Assembly (NCBI RefSeq): GCF_019636075.1
Contig: NZ_JAHBYG010000028.1
Span: forward strand, 1-54,975
Direction: 5' to 3'
DNA length: 54,975 nucleotides
Origin: Ferrovibrio sp.
Lineage (GTDB): Bacteria > Pseudomonadota > Alphaproteobacteria > Ferrovibrionales > Ferrovibrionaceae
Positions within the stretch are counted from its first letter, which is position 1, and each line of letters begins with the position of its first letter. Of this stretch, positions 8,759 through 16,987 are shown piece after piece. A program made the position numbers and the translations under genes. The notes below the pieces were generated by a model that was given only the letters and a program-made list of their open reading frames with translations, did no database searches and was not told the origin of the DNA.

Positions 8759-9901
8759 ATGAATCCGATCTTCGCCGATATCCCCACCACGATCTTTGAA
8801 ACCATGTCGCGGCTCGCGCGCGAGACCGGCGCGGTCAATCTCGGGCAGGGCTTCCCCGATGATCCCGGTCCGCTGGATGTGCGCCAGAAGGCCGCCGAGG
8901 CCGTGGTGGATGGCTGGAATCAGTATCCCCCCATGATGGGCATCCCGGAATTGCGCCAGGCGGCGGCCGCGCATTACCAGCGCTTCCATGGCCTCGATCT
9001 GGATTGGGAGCAGGAGGTGATGATCACCTCTGGCGCCACCGAGGCTTTGGCGGATTCGCTGCTGGCGTTGATCGAGCCGGGCGACGAAGTGGTGCTGTTC
9101 CAGCCGATGTACGATGCCTATCTGCCGCTGGTGAAGCGGGCCGGCGGCGTGCCGAAATTCGTGACCCTGAAGCCGCCGCATTGGCGGTTGCGCGAAGAGG
9201 ATCTGCGTGCGGCTTTCTCGAAACGCACGCGCGCCGTTTTGTTCAACAACCCGCTCAATCCCTCCGCCAGCGTGTTCCCGCGCGAGGATTTGGAATTGCT
9301 CGGCCGTTTTCTGGTCGAGTTCGATGCCGTCGCGATCTGCGATGAAGTATGGGAGCATGTGATCTTCGATGGTCTGCGCCATCAGCCGCTGATCGGCCTG
9401 CCCGGCCTGCGCGAGCGCTGCATCAAGATCGGTTCGGCGGGCAAGATATTCTCGCTCACCGGCTGGAAGGTCGGCCTGGTTGTGGCCGCGCCCAGCATCA
9501 TGCGCGTGCTGGCCAAGGCGCATCAATTCGTCACCTTCACCACGCCGCCCAATCTGCAGGCCGCCGTGGCCTATGGCCTGGGCAAGGATGATGGCTATTA
9601 CACCGGCATGCGGGCGGAGATGCAGGCCGCGCGCGACCGCTTCACGGCGGGCCTGAAGGCATCCGGTTTCACCGTGCTGCCCAGCCAGGCGACGTATTTC
9701 GTGAATGTGGATCTCGGCGAAGGGGCAGACGACGTGGCTTTCTGCGATAGGCTGGTGCGGGAGGCCGGCGTGGCCGCCATCCCGGTCAGCGCGTTCTATG
9801 CGCAGAACCATGTGCGCAGCGTGGTGCGCTTCTGCTTCGCCAAGCGCGATGCAACGCTGGATGAGGCGACCAAGCGCCTCAGGGCTTTCGCCGGCCGCTA
9901 G
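8759..9901 (+). CDS. PLP-dependent aminotransferase, class I/II
   Basis: This 380-residue cytoplasmic enzyme has the fold-type I aminotransferase signature SAGKIFSLTGWKVG, with the Schiff-base Lys at about 229. It also has NPLNPS and the Asp-bearing AICDEVWEHV before it, which hold the pyridoxal phosphate. The start NLGQGFPDDPGP and YPPMMGIPELRQA segments resemble kynurenine/methionine/glutamine aminotransferases of the YbdL/KAT group. It is 8 bp downstream of matB and probably in the same transcript. It converges on panE with one base between the stops. The amino-acid substrate cannot be decided from sequence alone. Confidence 0.9.
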   Translation: MNPIFADIPTTIFETMSRLARETGAVNLGQGFPDDPGPLDVRQKAAEAVVDGWNQYPPMMGIPELRQAAAAHYQRFHGLDLDWEQEVMITSGATEALADSLLALIEPGDEVVLFQPMYDAYLPLVKRAGGVPKFVTLKPPHWRLREEDLRAAFSKRTRAVLFNNPLNPSASVFPREDLELLGRFLVEFDAVAICDEVWEHVIFDGLRHQPLIGLPGLRERCIKIGSAGKIFSLTGWKVGLVVAAPSIMRVLAKAHQFVTFTTPPNLQAAVAYGLGKDDGYYTGMRAEMQAARDRFTAGLKASGFTVLPSQATYFVNVDLGEGADDVAFCDRLVREAGVAAIPVSAFYAQNHVRSVVRFCFAKRDATLDEATKRLRAFAGR

Positions 9902-9902
9902 A

Positions 9903-10814
9903 TCAGCCTGCCTGCAGGGTGAGCGCTGCGTCGATGAAGCTGTGGGTCGGCGTCGGCACGCCCAGTTGCGCGCCCAAGGCCGCCACCGCGCCAGACAACC
10001 AGGGCAGTTCCAGCCGTGCGCCGCGCTCCAGGTCATGCAGCATCGAGGCCTTCATATGGCCGGGCAGCTTGGCGGTGAAGTCGATGGCGCGCTCGGCATG
10101 GTTGGGCGCCAGGCCGGCCCCCTTGGCATCGGCCACCGCACAGGCTTCGCGCACGGCGGCAGCGTAAAGCGCGCGGGTTTTCGGCTCGGCCATGATCGGG
10201 CCGATGGAGCAGCGGGTCAGTGCCGTCACGCCGCTGAAAGATGCCAGGAAAACGAATTTCTCCCACAGCGCCCGGCTGATGCTGTCGGGTTCGTTGAAAT
10301 CGAAGCCGGCTTGCTGGGCGGCGGCGGCGAAATCCGCCAGCAGAGGCAAACGCTCGCCGGTCAGCGCGCCAAGCTGCAGGCGTGCCATGGTGCCTGCATG
10401 CTTGATCAGGCCGGGTTGGCCGATGCTGGCGCCGATCTGCGCCACGCCGCCCAATGCATGTTCGGGTCCGAAGGCGGCCAGCACCTTGTCGGTGGCCTCG
10501 ATGCCGTTTTGCAGCGACGCAATCCGGGTATCGGCGCCGACCAGCGGTTTGGCGGCGGCCAATGCGCTGTCGGTATCCCACAGTTTCACGGCGATCAGCA
10601 CCAGGTCGCAGGGCTTTTCGCCCGCGGCATCGCTCACCGCATGCACGCGCAGGCCCTTGATCGGCTTCACCTGGCTGTCGATGCTCAGGCCATCCTGCTG
10701 GATTGCCGCCAGATGCGTCCCACGCGCCACGAACACCACGTCATGCCCCGCTTGCGCCAGCAATCCGCCGAAATAGCCGCCCACGCCGCCCACACCGATG
10801 ATTCCGATCCGCAT
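9903..10814 (-). CDS. panE: 2-dehydropantoate 2-reductase (ketopantoate reductase)
   Basis: This enzyme reduces ketopantoate to pantoate with NADPH in pantothenate (CoA) synthesis. The 303-residue protein begins with the Rossmann glycine motif GVGGVGGYFGG. It has the conserved Lys in AVKLWDT, the C-terminal-domain signature WEKFVF with the second catalytic Lys, and the late Asn/Glu-bearing helix expected of the ApbA/PanE family. The ATG at 10814 has AAGGAG 7 bp upstream; an upstream ATG at 10844 lies inside the preceding gene. It follows the 2OG-oxygenase-like gene by 2 bp, so the pair is an operon. Many PanE-like paralogues use other 2-keto acids, so the exact substrate is less certain. Confidence 0.88.
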   Translation of the reverse strand: MRIGIIGVGGVGGYFGGLLAQAGHDVVFVARGTHLAAIQQDGLSIDSQVKPIKGLRVHAVSDAAGEKPCDLVLIAVKLWDTDSALAAAKPLVGADTRIASLQNGIEATDKVLAAFGPEHALGGVAQIGASIGQPGLIKHAGTMARLQLGALTGERLPLLADFAAAAQQAGFDFNEPDSISRALWEKFVFLASFSGVTALTRCSIGPIMAEPKTRALYAAAVREACAVADAKGAGLAPNHAERAIDFTAKLPGHMKASMLHDLERGARLELPWLSGAVAALGAQLGVPTPTHSFIDAALTLQAG

Positions 10815-10816
10815 TG

Positions 10817-11461
10817 TCAGGCTCCTTTTTTCGCGTCTTCCCACGCGTAATTGAAACTGATGGAAATCCGCTCGGCGGTTTCCGCCATGCTGCCGCTGGC
10901 CGGCACTTCATGGCGCAGCCAGCTTTCAAACAACACCAATTGCCCCGCCTTGGCGCGATGGCTGTAAAATGGCTGCACGCCGGCTGGCGCATCCTTGCGG
11001 CGTGGCGGCGCAGCCATCAGCAGGCCAAGGCGCGGATCCTCGAACTTGATCGGCGCAGAGCCGCGCGGCGTCTGCACATAGTATGTGCCGCTGATGAAGG
11101 ACAGCGGATGCAGATGCGAGCCATGCATCACCTGCAGCGGCATCACATTGGCCCAGCAATCGGTCATCACCAGACGGCGGCCGCGCATGTCGTAATCCAG
11201 CGCCTTGGCATAATGCAACGCATGCGGGCGCAATGTGCGCTCCAGCATGGCAAATAACGGCGAGATCAGATGCAGTTTGCAATGCGTGGCATAAGACGTG
11301 TAGCCGCCCGGATAATTGCGCGCGCTCCAATCCTGCCCGGCTTCGTCGGCATGCATCAGCCCGGCGATTTCATCGGCCAATTGCTGGTTGAAACGATCCG
11401 GCTTGCCGCTTTTCAGCGGTGCGGCATAGATGCTGGTGGCGAAGAGCTTGCGTAAGGGCAT
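10817..11461 (-). CDS. TIGR02466-type putative 2-oxoglutarate/Fe(II) oxygenase
   Basis: This 214-residue cytoplasmic protein has the pattern of the TIGR02466 family, a predicted 2OG-Fe(II) dioxygenase group often seen in marine and alphaproteobacterial genomes and phages. The iron ligand region is HGSHLHPLSFISGTYYVQ. The distal His is in LFESWLRHEVP, and the Arg that would bind 2-oxoglutarate is in ERISISFNY. The double-stranded beta-helix core is complete at this length. The substrate is unknown. It is the first gene of a pair with panE and is divergent from a DUF4197 gene 90 bp away. Confidence 0.8.
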   Translation of the reverse strand: MPLRKLFATSIYAAPLKSGKPDRFNQQLADEIAGLMHADEAGQDWSARNYPGGYTSYATHCKLHLISPLFAMLERTLRPHALHYAKALDYDMRGRRLVMTDCWANVMPLQVMHGSHLHPLSFISGTYYVQTPRGSAPIKFEDPRLGLLMAAPPRRKDAPAGVQPFYSHRAKAGQLVLFESWLRHEVPASGSMAETAERISISFNYAWEDAKKGA

Positions 11462-11488
11462 GGATGTTTTTCGGCGAGGCGGGCGGTC

Positions 11489-11517
11489 CTGTCAACCGGC
11501 GACGGATCGGCTATACT
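11489..11517 (+). promoter_or_regulatory. Sigma-70-like promoter before the DUF4197 gene
   Basis: CTGTCA at 11489-11494 and TATACT at 11512-11517 are 17 bp apart, which fits a housekeeping promoter (4 of 6 and 5 of 6 consensus matches). The start codon is 34 bp downstream and has GAGGAGG in front of it. Confidence 0.5.
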
Positions 11518-11551
11518 CGGGCAATGCTATTGCCATGAGGAGGTTTGCGCC

Positions 11552-12325
11552 ATGTTCAGCCGCCGGATTTTCTGCATCGGTCTGGGTCTCTTTTCCGTAA
11601 ACCAGTTTATGGCCCCGGCCATGGCCCAGGGTTTCGATTTGAAAAAGCTGCAGAACAGCCTGCCCGGTACGGCTGGAAAATCCTCGAGCCTGAGCAACAG
11701 CGATATTTCTTCGGGCCTGCGCGAGGCGCTGAAGGTGGCATCCGAACGCACGGTCAGCCAGGTTGGCAAGGCCGGCGGATATCTCAATGATTCCGCCATC
11801 CGCATTCCGTTGCCCGGCATGCTGGAAAAGGGCAAGGGCATGTTGCAGGGCATCGGTGCTGGCGGCTTGGTCAGCGATCTGGAAACCCGCATGAACCGCG
11901 CCGCCGAGGCGGCCGCGCCCAAGGCTCGCGATATCTTCGTGAAGGCCATCACCGATATGAGCCTGCAGGATGCGCAAGGCATTCTGAACGGGCCGCAGGA
12001 TGCCGCCACGCAATATTTCAAGCGTACCACCACCCAGCCGTTGAACACCGCCATGCGCCCCGTCGTACAAAGCAGCATGAATGATGCCGGTGTGATGCAG
12101 GCCTACAAGGCGGTGAGCGACAAGCTTGGCGGCGCTTCCTCGGGCCTGTCGGCTTTGGGCGGCCTGGGCGGCGGCAATGCCAGCCAGGCTTTCGATATCA
12201 CCGATTATGTTTTGGAAAAGGCCATGGACGGCCTGTTCTACTATATCGGCAAGGAAGAGGCGGCGATCCGCAGCAATCCGGCCGCCCGCAGCACCGACTT
12301 GCTGAAAAAGGTTTTCGGCAGTTAG
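11552..12325 (+). CDS. DUF4197 domain-containing exported protein
   Basis: This 257-residue protein has an N-terminal signal peptide (FCIGLGLFSVNQFMAPAMAQ, likely cleaved after AMA). The DUF4197 domain covers most of the rest. Family-typical stretches are SSGLREALKVASERTVSQVG, RIPLPGMLEKG, DAQGILNGPQDAATQYF and the late YYIGKEEAAIRSNPAARSTD. The family is conserved in Proteobacteria, is periplasmic or outer-membrane associated, and has no established function. A strong GAGGAGG site lies 8 bp before the ATG. An acyl-CoA dehydrogenase gene begins 34 bp after the stop, but no functional link is evident. Confidence 0.9.
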   Translation: MFSRRIFCIGLGLFSVNQFMAPAMAQGFDLKKLQNSLPGTAGKSSSLSNSDISSGLREALKVASERTVSQVGKAGGYLNDSAIRIPLPGMLEKGKGMLQGIGAGGLVSDLETRMNRAAEAAAPKARDIFVKAITDMSLQDAQGILNGPQDAATQYFKRTTTQPLNTAMRPVVQSSMNDAGVMQAYKAVSDKLGGASSGLSALGGLGGGNASQAFDITDYVLEKAMDGLFYYIGKEEAAIRSNPAARSTDLLKKVFGS

Positions 12326-12359
12326 ACTGCGGCAAACCAGAAAGCCGGGAGCAGACGCC

Positions 12360-13565
12360 ATGGACCTTGCCTTCACTGCCGAGGAAACCGCCTTCCGCGA
12401 CGATGTGCGCGCCTTCATCAAGGACGCCTTCGACGACGAGATGCGCAGCGCCATGGCCCGCACCCGCACCGGCTATATCGCCAAGCACCTGCATATCCGC
12501 TGGCAGCAGCGCCTGGCCGCCAAGGGCTGGCTGGCGCCGAACTGGCCGGTGGAGCATGGCGGGCCGGGTTGGACACCCACCCAGCGCTATATCTACGAGC
12601 AGGAAATGTCGGCCGCCGGCGCGCCCATCGTGGTGCCGTTCGGCCCGCGCATGTTGGCGCCGGTGATCATGAAATTCGGCACGCCGGAGCAGAAGGAAAA
12701 ATACCTGCCCGATATCCTCAATAGCCGCATCTGGTGGTGCCAGGGCTATTCCGAACCCGGTGCGGGTTCCGACCTGGCCTCGTTACAGATGAAGGCCGAG
12801 GATAAGGGCGATCATTTTCTCTGCAACGGCAGCAAGATCTGGACCTCGGAAGCCCAGCATGCCGATATGATCTTCTGCCTGGTGCGCACCATGCCGGGCA
12901 AAAAGCCGCAGGAAGGCATTTCGTTTCTGTTGATCGACATGAAATCGCCGGGCGTGACTGTGGCCCCCATCGTCACCATCGACGAACCCGGCGCGCATAT
13001 GCAGGAAGTGAATCAGGTTTTCTTCGACGATGTGAAAGTGCCGAAGGAAAACCTGGTGGGCGAACTGAACCAAGGCTGGACCTGCGCGAAATACCTGCTG
13101 GAATTCGAGCGCGGCAATGCCTATTCCGGTCATCTCAAGCGCGGGCTCAAGCATGTGCGCCGTATCGCATCGGCCGAAGTGGCCCATGGCCGGCCGCTGC
13201 TGGAAGATCCGGATTTCGCTCAGCGCCTAGCCCAGGCCGAGATCGAGATCATGGCGCAGGAAATGACCGAGCTGCGTGTGCTCGGCCAGTTCAGAAGCGG
13301 CCAGAATGTCGGCGCCTTCTCGTCGCTGCTGAAAACCCGCGGCACCGAATTGCAGCAGCTTGTCACCGAACTCGCCGCCGATGCCATCGGCTATTACGCG
13401 CTGGCTTTCCAGCCCTTGCTGGAAGGCGGCAACGAACCCGATATCGGCCCCGATTACGCCAGCGGCCCGGCGCAGCGCTATCTCAACACCCGCAAGGTGT
13501 CGATCTATGCCGGCTCCAACGAAATCCAGCGCAACATCATGTCGAAACTGATGCTGGGCCTGTGA
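12360..13565 (+). CDS. Acyl-CoA dehydrogenase family protein
   Basis: This 401-residue FAD enzyme has the normal acyl-CoA dehydrogenase layout: an N-terminal helical domain, a beta domain with GYSEPGAGSDLASLQ (substrate/FAD loop) and GSKIWTSEAQHADM, and a C-terminal helical domain ending in IYAGSNEIQRNIM. It resembles the larger-subunit type used for dicarboxylic, branched or steroid side-chain acyl-CoAs (pimeloyl-CoA dehydrogenase-like) more than the short-chain enzymes. No small-subunit partner is adjacent. GGGAGC lies upstream of the ATG. It is followed by a palindromic repeat and faces mcd. Confidence 0.88.
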   Translation: MDLAFTAEETAFRDDVRAFIKDAFDDEMRSAMARTRTGYIAKHLHIRWQQRLAAKGWLAPNWPVEHGGPGWTPTQRYIYEQEMSAAGAPIVVPFGPRMLAPVIMKFGTPEQKEKYLPDILNSRIWWCQGYSEPGAGSDLASLQMKAEDKGDHFLCNGSKIWTSEAQHADMIFCLVRTMPGKKPQEGISFLLIDMKSPGVTVAPIVTIDEPGAHMQEVNQVFFDDVKVPKENLVGELNQGWTCAKYLLEFERGNAYSGHLKRGLKHVRRIASAEVAHGRPLLEDPDFAQRLAQAEIEIMAQEMTELRVLGQFRSGQNVGAFSSLLKTRGTELQQLVTELAADAIGYYALAFQPLLEGGNEPDIGPDYASGPAQRYLNTRKVSIYAGSNEIQRNIMSKLMLGL

Positions 13566-13584
13566 AATTGCCTCTTTGAAAAAT

Positions 13585-13672
13585 CGTCACCACCGGACTT
13601 GTTCCGGTGGTCCATGGCTCAGCGGCTTTGCTGTGTCATGCATGGACCCTCGGGACAAGCCCGAGGGTGACG
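13585..13672. repeat. 88-bp paired-palindrome intergenic element, copy 1
   Basis: Two hairpins stand in opposite orientation. CCACCGGA/TCCGGTGG at 13590-13610 and ACCCTCGGG/CCCGAGGGT at 13646-13668 each enclose a 5-base loop (CTTGT or its complement ACAAG). Outer flanks read CGTCA at the left and TGACG at the right, and the inner flanks are TCCATG and CATGGA, so the second half is an inverted copy of the first. It resembles REP/BIME elements and could also act as a terminator between converging genes. Confidence 0.8.
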
Positions 13673-13692
13673 CTTGCGGGGGGAGGCGAGGC

Positions 13693-15390
13693 CTACCCGT
13701 TGCGCTGTTCCAACAGGCGGCGGGCGATCACCTGAGCCTGGATTTCGGCGGCGCCCTCGAAGATGTTGAGGATACGGGCGTCGCACAGCACGCGGCTGAT
13801 CGGATATTCCTCGGCATAGCCGTTGCCGCCATGCACTTGCAGCGCATTGTCGGCATTCGACCAGGCCACGCGGGCGGCCAGCAGTTTGGCCATGCCGGCT
13901 TCCAGGTCGCAGCGGCGGTCGGCATCTTTTTCGCGGGCGGCGAAATAGCTGAGCTGGCGCGCCAGCATGGTTTCCACCACCATCCAGGCGATCTTGCCAT
14001 GCACGCGCGGGAAGCTGTAGATAGGTTTGCCAAACTGCACGCGATCCTGGGCGTATTTCATGCCCAATTCCAGCGCGCATTGCGCCACGCCCAGCGCGCG
14101 GGCAGCGGTCTGGATGCGGGCGCTCTCGAAGGTTTCCATCAACTGCTTGAAGCCCTGGCCCTCGCGGCCGCCGAGCAGGTTGGCGGCCTTCACCTGAAAG
14201 CCGTCGAAGCCGATCTCGTATTCCTTCATGCCGCGATAGCCCAGCACCTTGATCTCGCCGCCGCTCATGCCGGGGGCCGGGAAAGGATTGGCATCGTCGC
14301 CGCGCGGCTTTTCGGCCAGCAGCATGGAGAGGCCCTTATAGCCCGGTTCGCTGGCATCGGTGCGCACCAGCAGGGTCATCAGGTCGGTGCGGGCGGCGTG
14401 CGTGATCCAGGTCTTGTTGCCCTGCACTTTATATACGTCGCCGTCCTTCACCGCGCGGGTGCGCAGGCTGCCGAGGTCCGAGCCGGTATTGGGCTCGGTG
14501 AACACGGCGGTGGGCAGGATTTCGCCGGATGCCAGCTTGGGCAGCCAATAGGCGCGCTGTTCTTCGGTGCCGCCGCGCTGGATCAGTTCGGCGGCGATTT
14601 CGGTGCGGGTGCCGAGGCTGCCCACGCCGATATAGCCACGGCTGAGTTCTTCCGACACCACGCACATCGCGGTCTTGCCCAGGCCATGGCCGCCGTAATT
14701 TTCAGGAATGGTGAGGCCGAACACGCCCAGCTCGGCCATTTCCCGCACCACGCTCATCGGGATGAATTCATCCTTACGGTGCCATTCATGGGCAAACGGA
14801 ATCACCTTGTCTTCGGCGAAGCGGCGGAATTGCTCGCGCACCATGGCCATGGTTTCATCCAGCCCCAACGCGCCGAAATCGCCGCTGCTCAAGCTATCCT
14901 GGATCAGCGTGGCGATGCGGCTGCGCACGGCGGATGTATTGCCCTGTGCGATCAAGGCCAGCACGGCCGGCACGCGATAGGCCGCCAGGGCGGCTTCGTC
15001 CAGCCCCAGATCGCGCGGGCGGCAGATTTCCACCTGGCTCATCGGGATGCCGCCTTGCAATTGCGACAGATATTCGCCGAAACCGGCTTGCAGGATCAGG
15101 CTTTCCAATTCGCCCAAGGCACCCTCGGCCTGCAGCCGTTCGGCCCAATGCAGGGTCTCCTTCAAGGTGGCCACATAGGTGGCGAACCAGGAAAGCCCAT
15201 GAGCGGCGAATTGTTCGGCTTCCAGCAGCCCGGCATCAATGCGGCCATCGGCGCCGCGCACCATCTGCGCCACGCCCGCCGTGGCCTGGCCCAGCAGGGC
15301 TTCGGCCGCCACCAGCGCGCTGGCGCAGGTTGGCAGCAGGTCGGCGAGCACGGGGCTTTCGGAAACGGGCAATTTAGCGGCGGCTGACAT
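13693..15390 (-). CDS. mcd: (2S)-methylsuccinyl-CoA dehydrogenase
   Basis: Mcd oxidises methylsuccinyl-CoA to mesaconyl-CoA in the ethylmalonyl-CoA pathway. At 565 residues it is longer than ordinary acyl-CoA dehydrogenases because of an N-terminal helical extension (about 1-165), which is typical of Mcd. The dehydrogenase part shows IPENYGGHGLGKTAMCVVSE, FTEPNTGSDLGSLRTRAV, GNKTWITHAARTD and the C-terminal HGGNGYAEEYPISRVLCDAR and IFEGAAEIQ. It lies 79 bp downstream of ccr on the same strand, forming a ccr-mcd unit, and ecm is divergent. That context raises confidence in the assignment. Confidence 0.93.
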   Translation of the reverse strand: MSAAAKLPVSESPVLADLLPTCASALVAAEALLGQATAGVAQMVRGADGRIDAGLLEAEQFAAHGLSWFATYVATLKETLHWAERLQAEGALGELESLILQAGFGEYLSQLQGGIPMSQVEICRPRDLGLDEAALAAYRVPAVLALIAQGNTSAVRSRIATLIQDSLSSGDFGALGLDETMAMVREQFRRFAEDKVIPFAHEWHRKDEFIPMSVVREMAELGVFGLTIPENYGGHGLGKTAMCVVSEELSRGYIGVGSLGTRTEIAAELIQRGGTEEQRAYWLPKLASGEILPTAVFTEPNTGSDLGSLRTRAVKDGDVYKVQGNKTWITHAARTDLMTLLVRTDASEPGYKGLSMLLAEKPRGDDANPFPAPGMSGGEIKVLGYRGMKEYEIGFDGFQVKAANLLGGREGQGFKQLMETFESARIQTAARALGVAQCALELGMKYAQDRVQFGKPIYSFPRVHGKIAWMVVETMLARQLSYFAAREKDADRRCDLEAGMAKLLAARVAWSNADNALQVHGGNGYAEEYPISRVLCDARILNIFEGAAEIQAQVIARRLLEQRNG

Positions 15391-15469
15391 GGGCGGCTCT
15401 TGTGTTTTGTCTGAATCGAAGAATCATGCGGCGCGATGAGGCTGTCATCGCGCCGCAACTCTATGGGCT

Positions 15470-16783
15470 TCAGCTATTGCCGGCCTCGATGGCGTCTTCC
15501 ACCGTGCGCAGGCCGGGCAGCTTGGCGCTCACCAGCACGGCCATGTTGCCGGGCTTGTGCTGGTTCTTCCACATCTTGGTATGGGCGCGCGGGATATCGG
15601 CCCAGGAAAACACTTCCGACATGCAGGGGTCCAGCCGGCGTTCGATCACCAACTGGTTGGCCTGGCTGGCCTGCAGCAGGTTGGCGAAATGGCTGCCCTG
15701 GATGCGCTTTTGCCGCATCCACACGAAACGCGCATCGAAGGTGAGGTTGAAGCCGGTGGTGCCGGCGCAGAACACCACCATGCCGCCGCGCTTCACCACG
15801 AAGCAGGAGACCGGGAAGGTCTGCTCGCCGGGATGTTCGAATACGAAATCCACGTCGTTGCCCTTGCCGGTGATATCCCAGATCGCCTTGCCGAAGGCGC
15901 GGCATTTCTTCATGTAGTCGGCGTATTTTTCCGCATCCAGCACCGGCGGCAACTGGCCCCAGCAATCGAAATCGTTGCGGTTGATCACGCCCTTGGCGCC
16001 CAGGCTCATCACGAAATCGCGTTTCGATTCATCCGAGATGATGCCGATGGCATTGGCGCCGGAAATCGCGATCAGCTGGATGGCCATCGAGCCCAGGCCG
16101 CCGGCGGCGCCCCAGACCAGCACATTCTGCCCCGGCCGCAGGATATGCGGGCGATGGCCGAACAGCATGCGATAGGCGGTGGCCAGCGTCAGCGTGTAGC
16201 AGGCGCTTTCTTCCCAGGTCAGGTGCTTGGGACGCGGCATCAATTGGCGCGACTGAACGCGGGCGAATTGCGCGAAGCTGCCATCCGGCGTCTCGTAGCC
16301 CCAGATGCGCTGGGTCGGCGAATTCATCGGGTCGCCGCCGTTGCATTCCTCGTCGTCGCCGTCATCCTGGTTGCAATGGACGATCACTTCATCGCCCACC
16401 TTCCAGCGCTTCACGCGCCGGCCCACGGCATACACGATGCCCGAAGCATCCGAGCCGGCGATGTGATACGGCGCCTTATGCACATCGAAGGGCGAGATCG
16501 GCACGCCCAGGCCGGCCCATACGCCGTTGTAGTTCACGCCGGCGGCCATCACCAGGATCAACACCTCGTCGGCATCGATCTCCGGCGTCGGCAGCACTTC
16601 CAGCTGGAACGAGTCTTCCGGCGGCCCATGGCGCTCGCGCCGGATCGCCCAGCCATACATCTGCTTCGGCACATGGCCCAGCGGCGGGATTTCGCCCACC
16701 TCGTAAAGGTCTTTCACGCCACCCTTCACCGGGGCGCCATTCGCCGTCTGTAAAGCCACCACGGACCCACCCGCGTTCGACAT
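15470..16783 (-). CDS. ccr: Crotonyl-CoA carboxylase/reductase
   Basis: Ccr carries out the NADPH-dependent reductive carboxylation of crotonyl-CoA to ethylmalonyl-CoA, the committing step of the ethylmalonyl-CoA pathway. The 437-residue protein is a zinc-free MDR-type enzyme. AAGVNYNGVWAGLG holds the family Asn, GSDASGIV is the substrate-pocket glycine stretch, and VWGAAGGLGSMAIQ is the NADPH site. CNQDDGDDEECNGGDPM and the RIQGSHFANLLQASQAN stretch are hallmarks of Ccr rather than plain enoyl reductases. The ATG at 16783 has AAGGAG 8 bp upstream; upstream in-frame codons are unlike the family. It is divergent from ecm across 204 bp that carry two TTGCA-type palindromes. Confidence 0.96.
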   Translation of the reverse strand: MSNAGGSVVALQTANGAPVKGGVKDLYEVGEIPPLGHVPKQMYGWAIRRERHGPPEDSFQLEVLPTPEIDADEVLILVMAAGVNYNGVWAGLGVPISPFDVHKAPYHIAGSDASGIVYAVGRRVKRWKVGDEVIVHCNQDDGDDEECNGGDPMNSPTQRIWGYETPDGSFAQFARVQSRQLMPRPKHLTWEESACYTLTLATAYRMLFGHRPHILRPGQNVLVWGAAGGLGSMAIQLIAISGANAIGIISDESKRDFVMSLGAKGVINRNDFDCWGQLPPVLDAEKYADYMKKCRAFGKAIWDITGKGNDVDFVFEHPGEQTFPVSCFVVKRGGMVVFCAGTTGFNLTFDARFVWMRQKRIQGSHFANLLQASQANQLVIERRLDPCMSEVFSWADIPRAHTKMWKNQHKPGNMAVLVSAKLPGLRTVEDAIEAGNS

Positions 16784-16897
16784 GTCGAATCTCCTTGAAT
16801 GTCCCAAACCAACCCCAGACTGCCTGGCTCTTACCGGCCGGCTGACGCAGACCCGATAAAATCCTTTCCGCACTGCCGAAAAGATGCTTGAATCGTT

Positions 16898-16941
16898 TTG
16901 CGTTGCAACAGAGGTTATGATATTTCGGTTGCACGCTGCAA
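16898..16941. promoter_or_regulatory. TTGCA-type palindromes between ccr and ecm
   Basis: GTTGCAAC at 16902-16909 is a perfect 8-bp palindrome within TTGCGTTGCAA (16898-16908). TTGCACGCTGCAA at 16929-16941 is a perfect 13-bp inverted repeat. They share a TTGCA core, lie 31 bp apart start to start, and sit in the divergent promoter region 47-90 bp before the ecm start. This suits a shared operator. RamB/ScfR-type acetate regulators are known to use TTTGCAAA-like sites, so one of these is a reasonable candidate regulator. Confidence 0.5.
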
Positions 16942-16987
16942 GAGGGCAATTTAATGTCTCAAAAAATTATCTGGGTGGAATAAAATT

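Noticed and set aside
13585..13672. Paired palindromes considered as a CRISPR fragment or tRNA
   Set aside because: There are only two inverted hairpins, no spacers of constant size and no cloverleaf. A REP-like element fits better.
13576..15387. Open frame (603 codons) opposite mcd
   Set aside because: It is an antisense shadow of mcd with no start signal or domain; its first part reads through the palindromic element.
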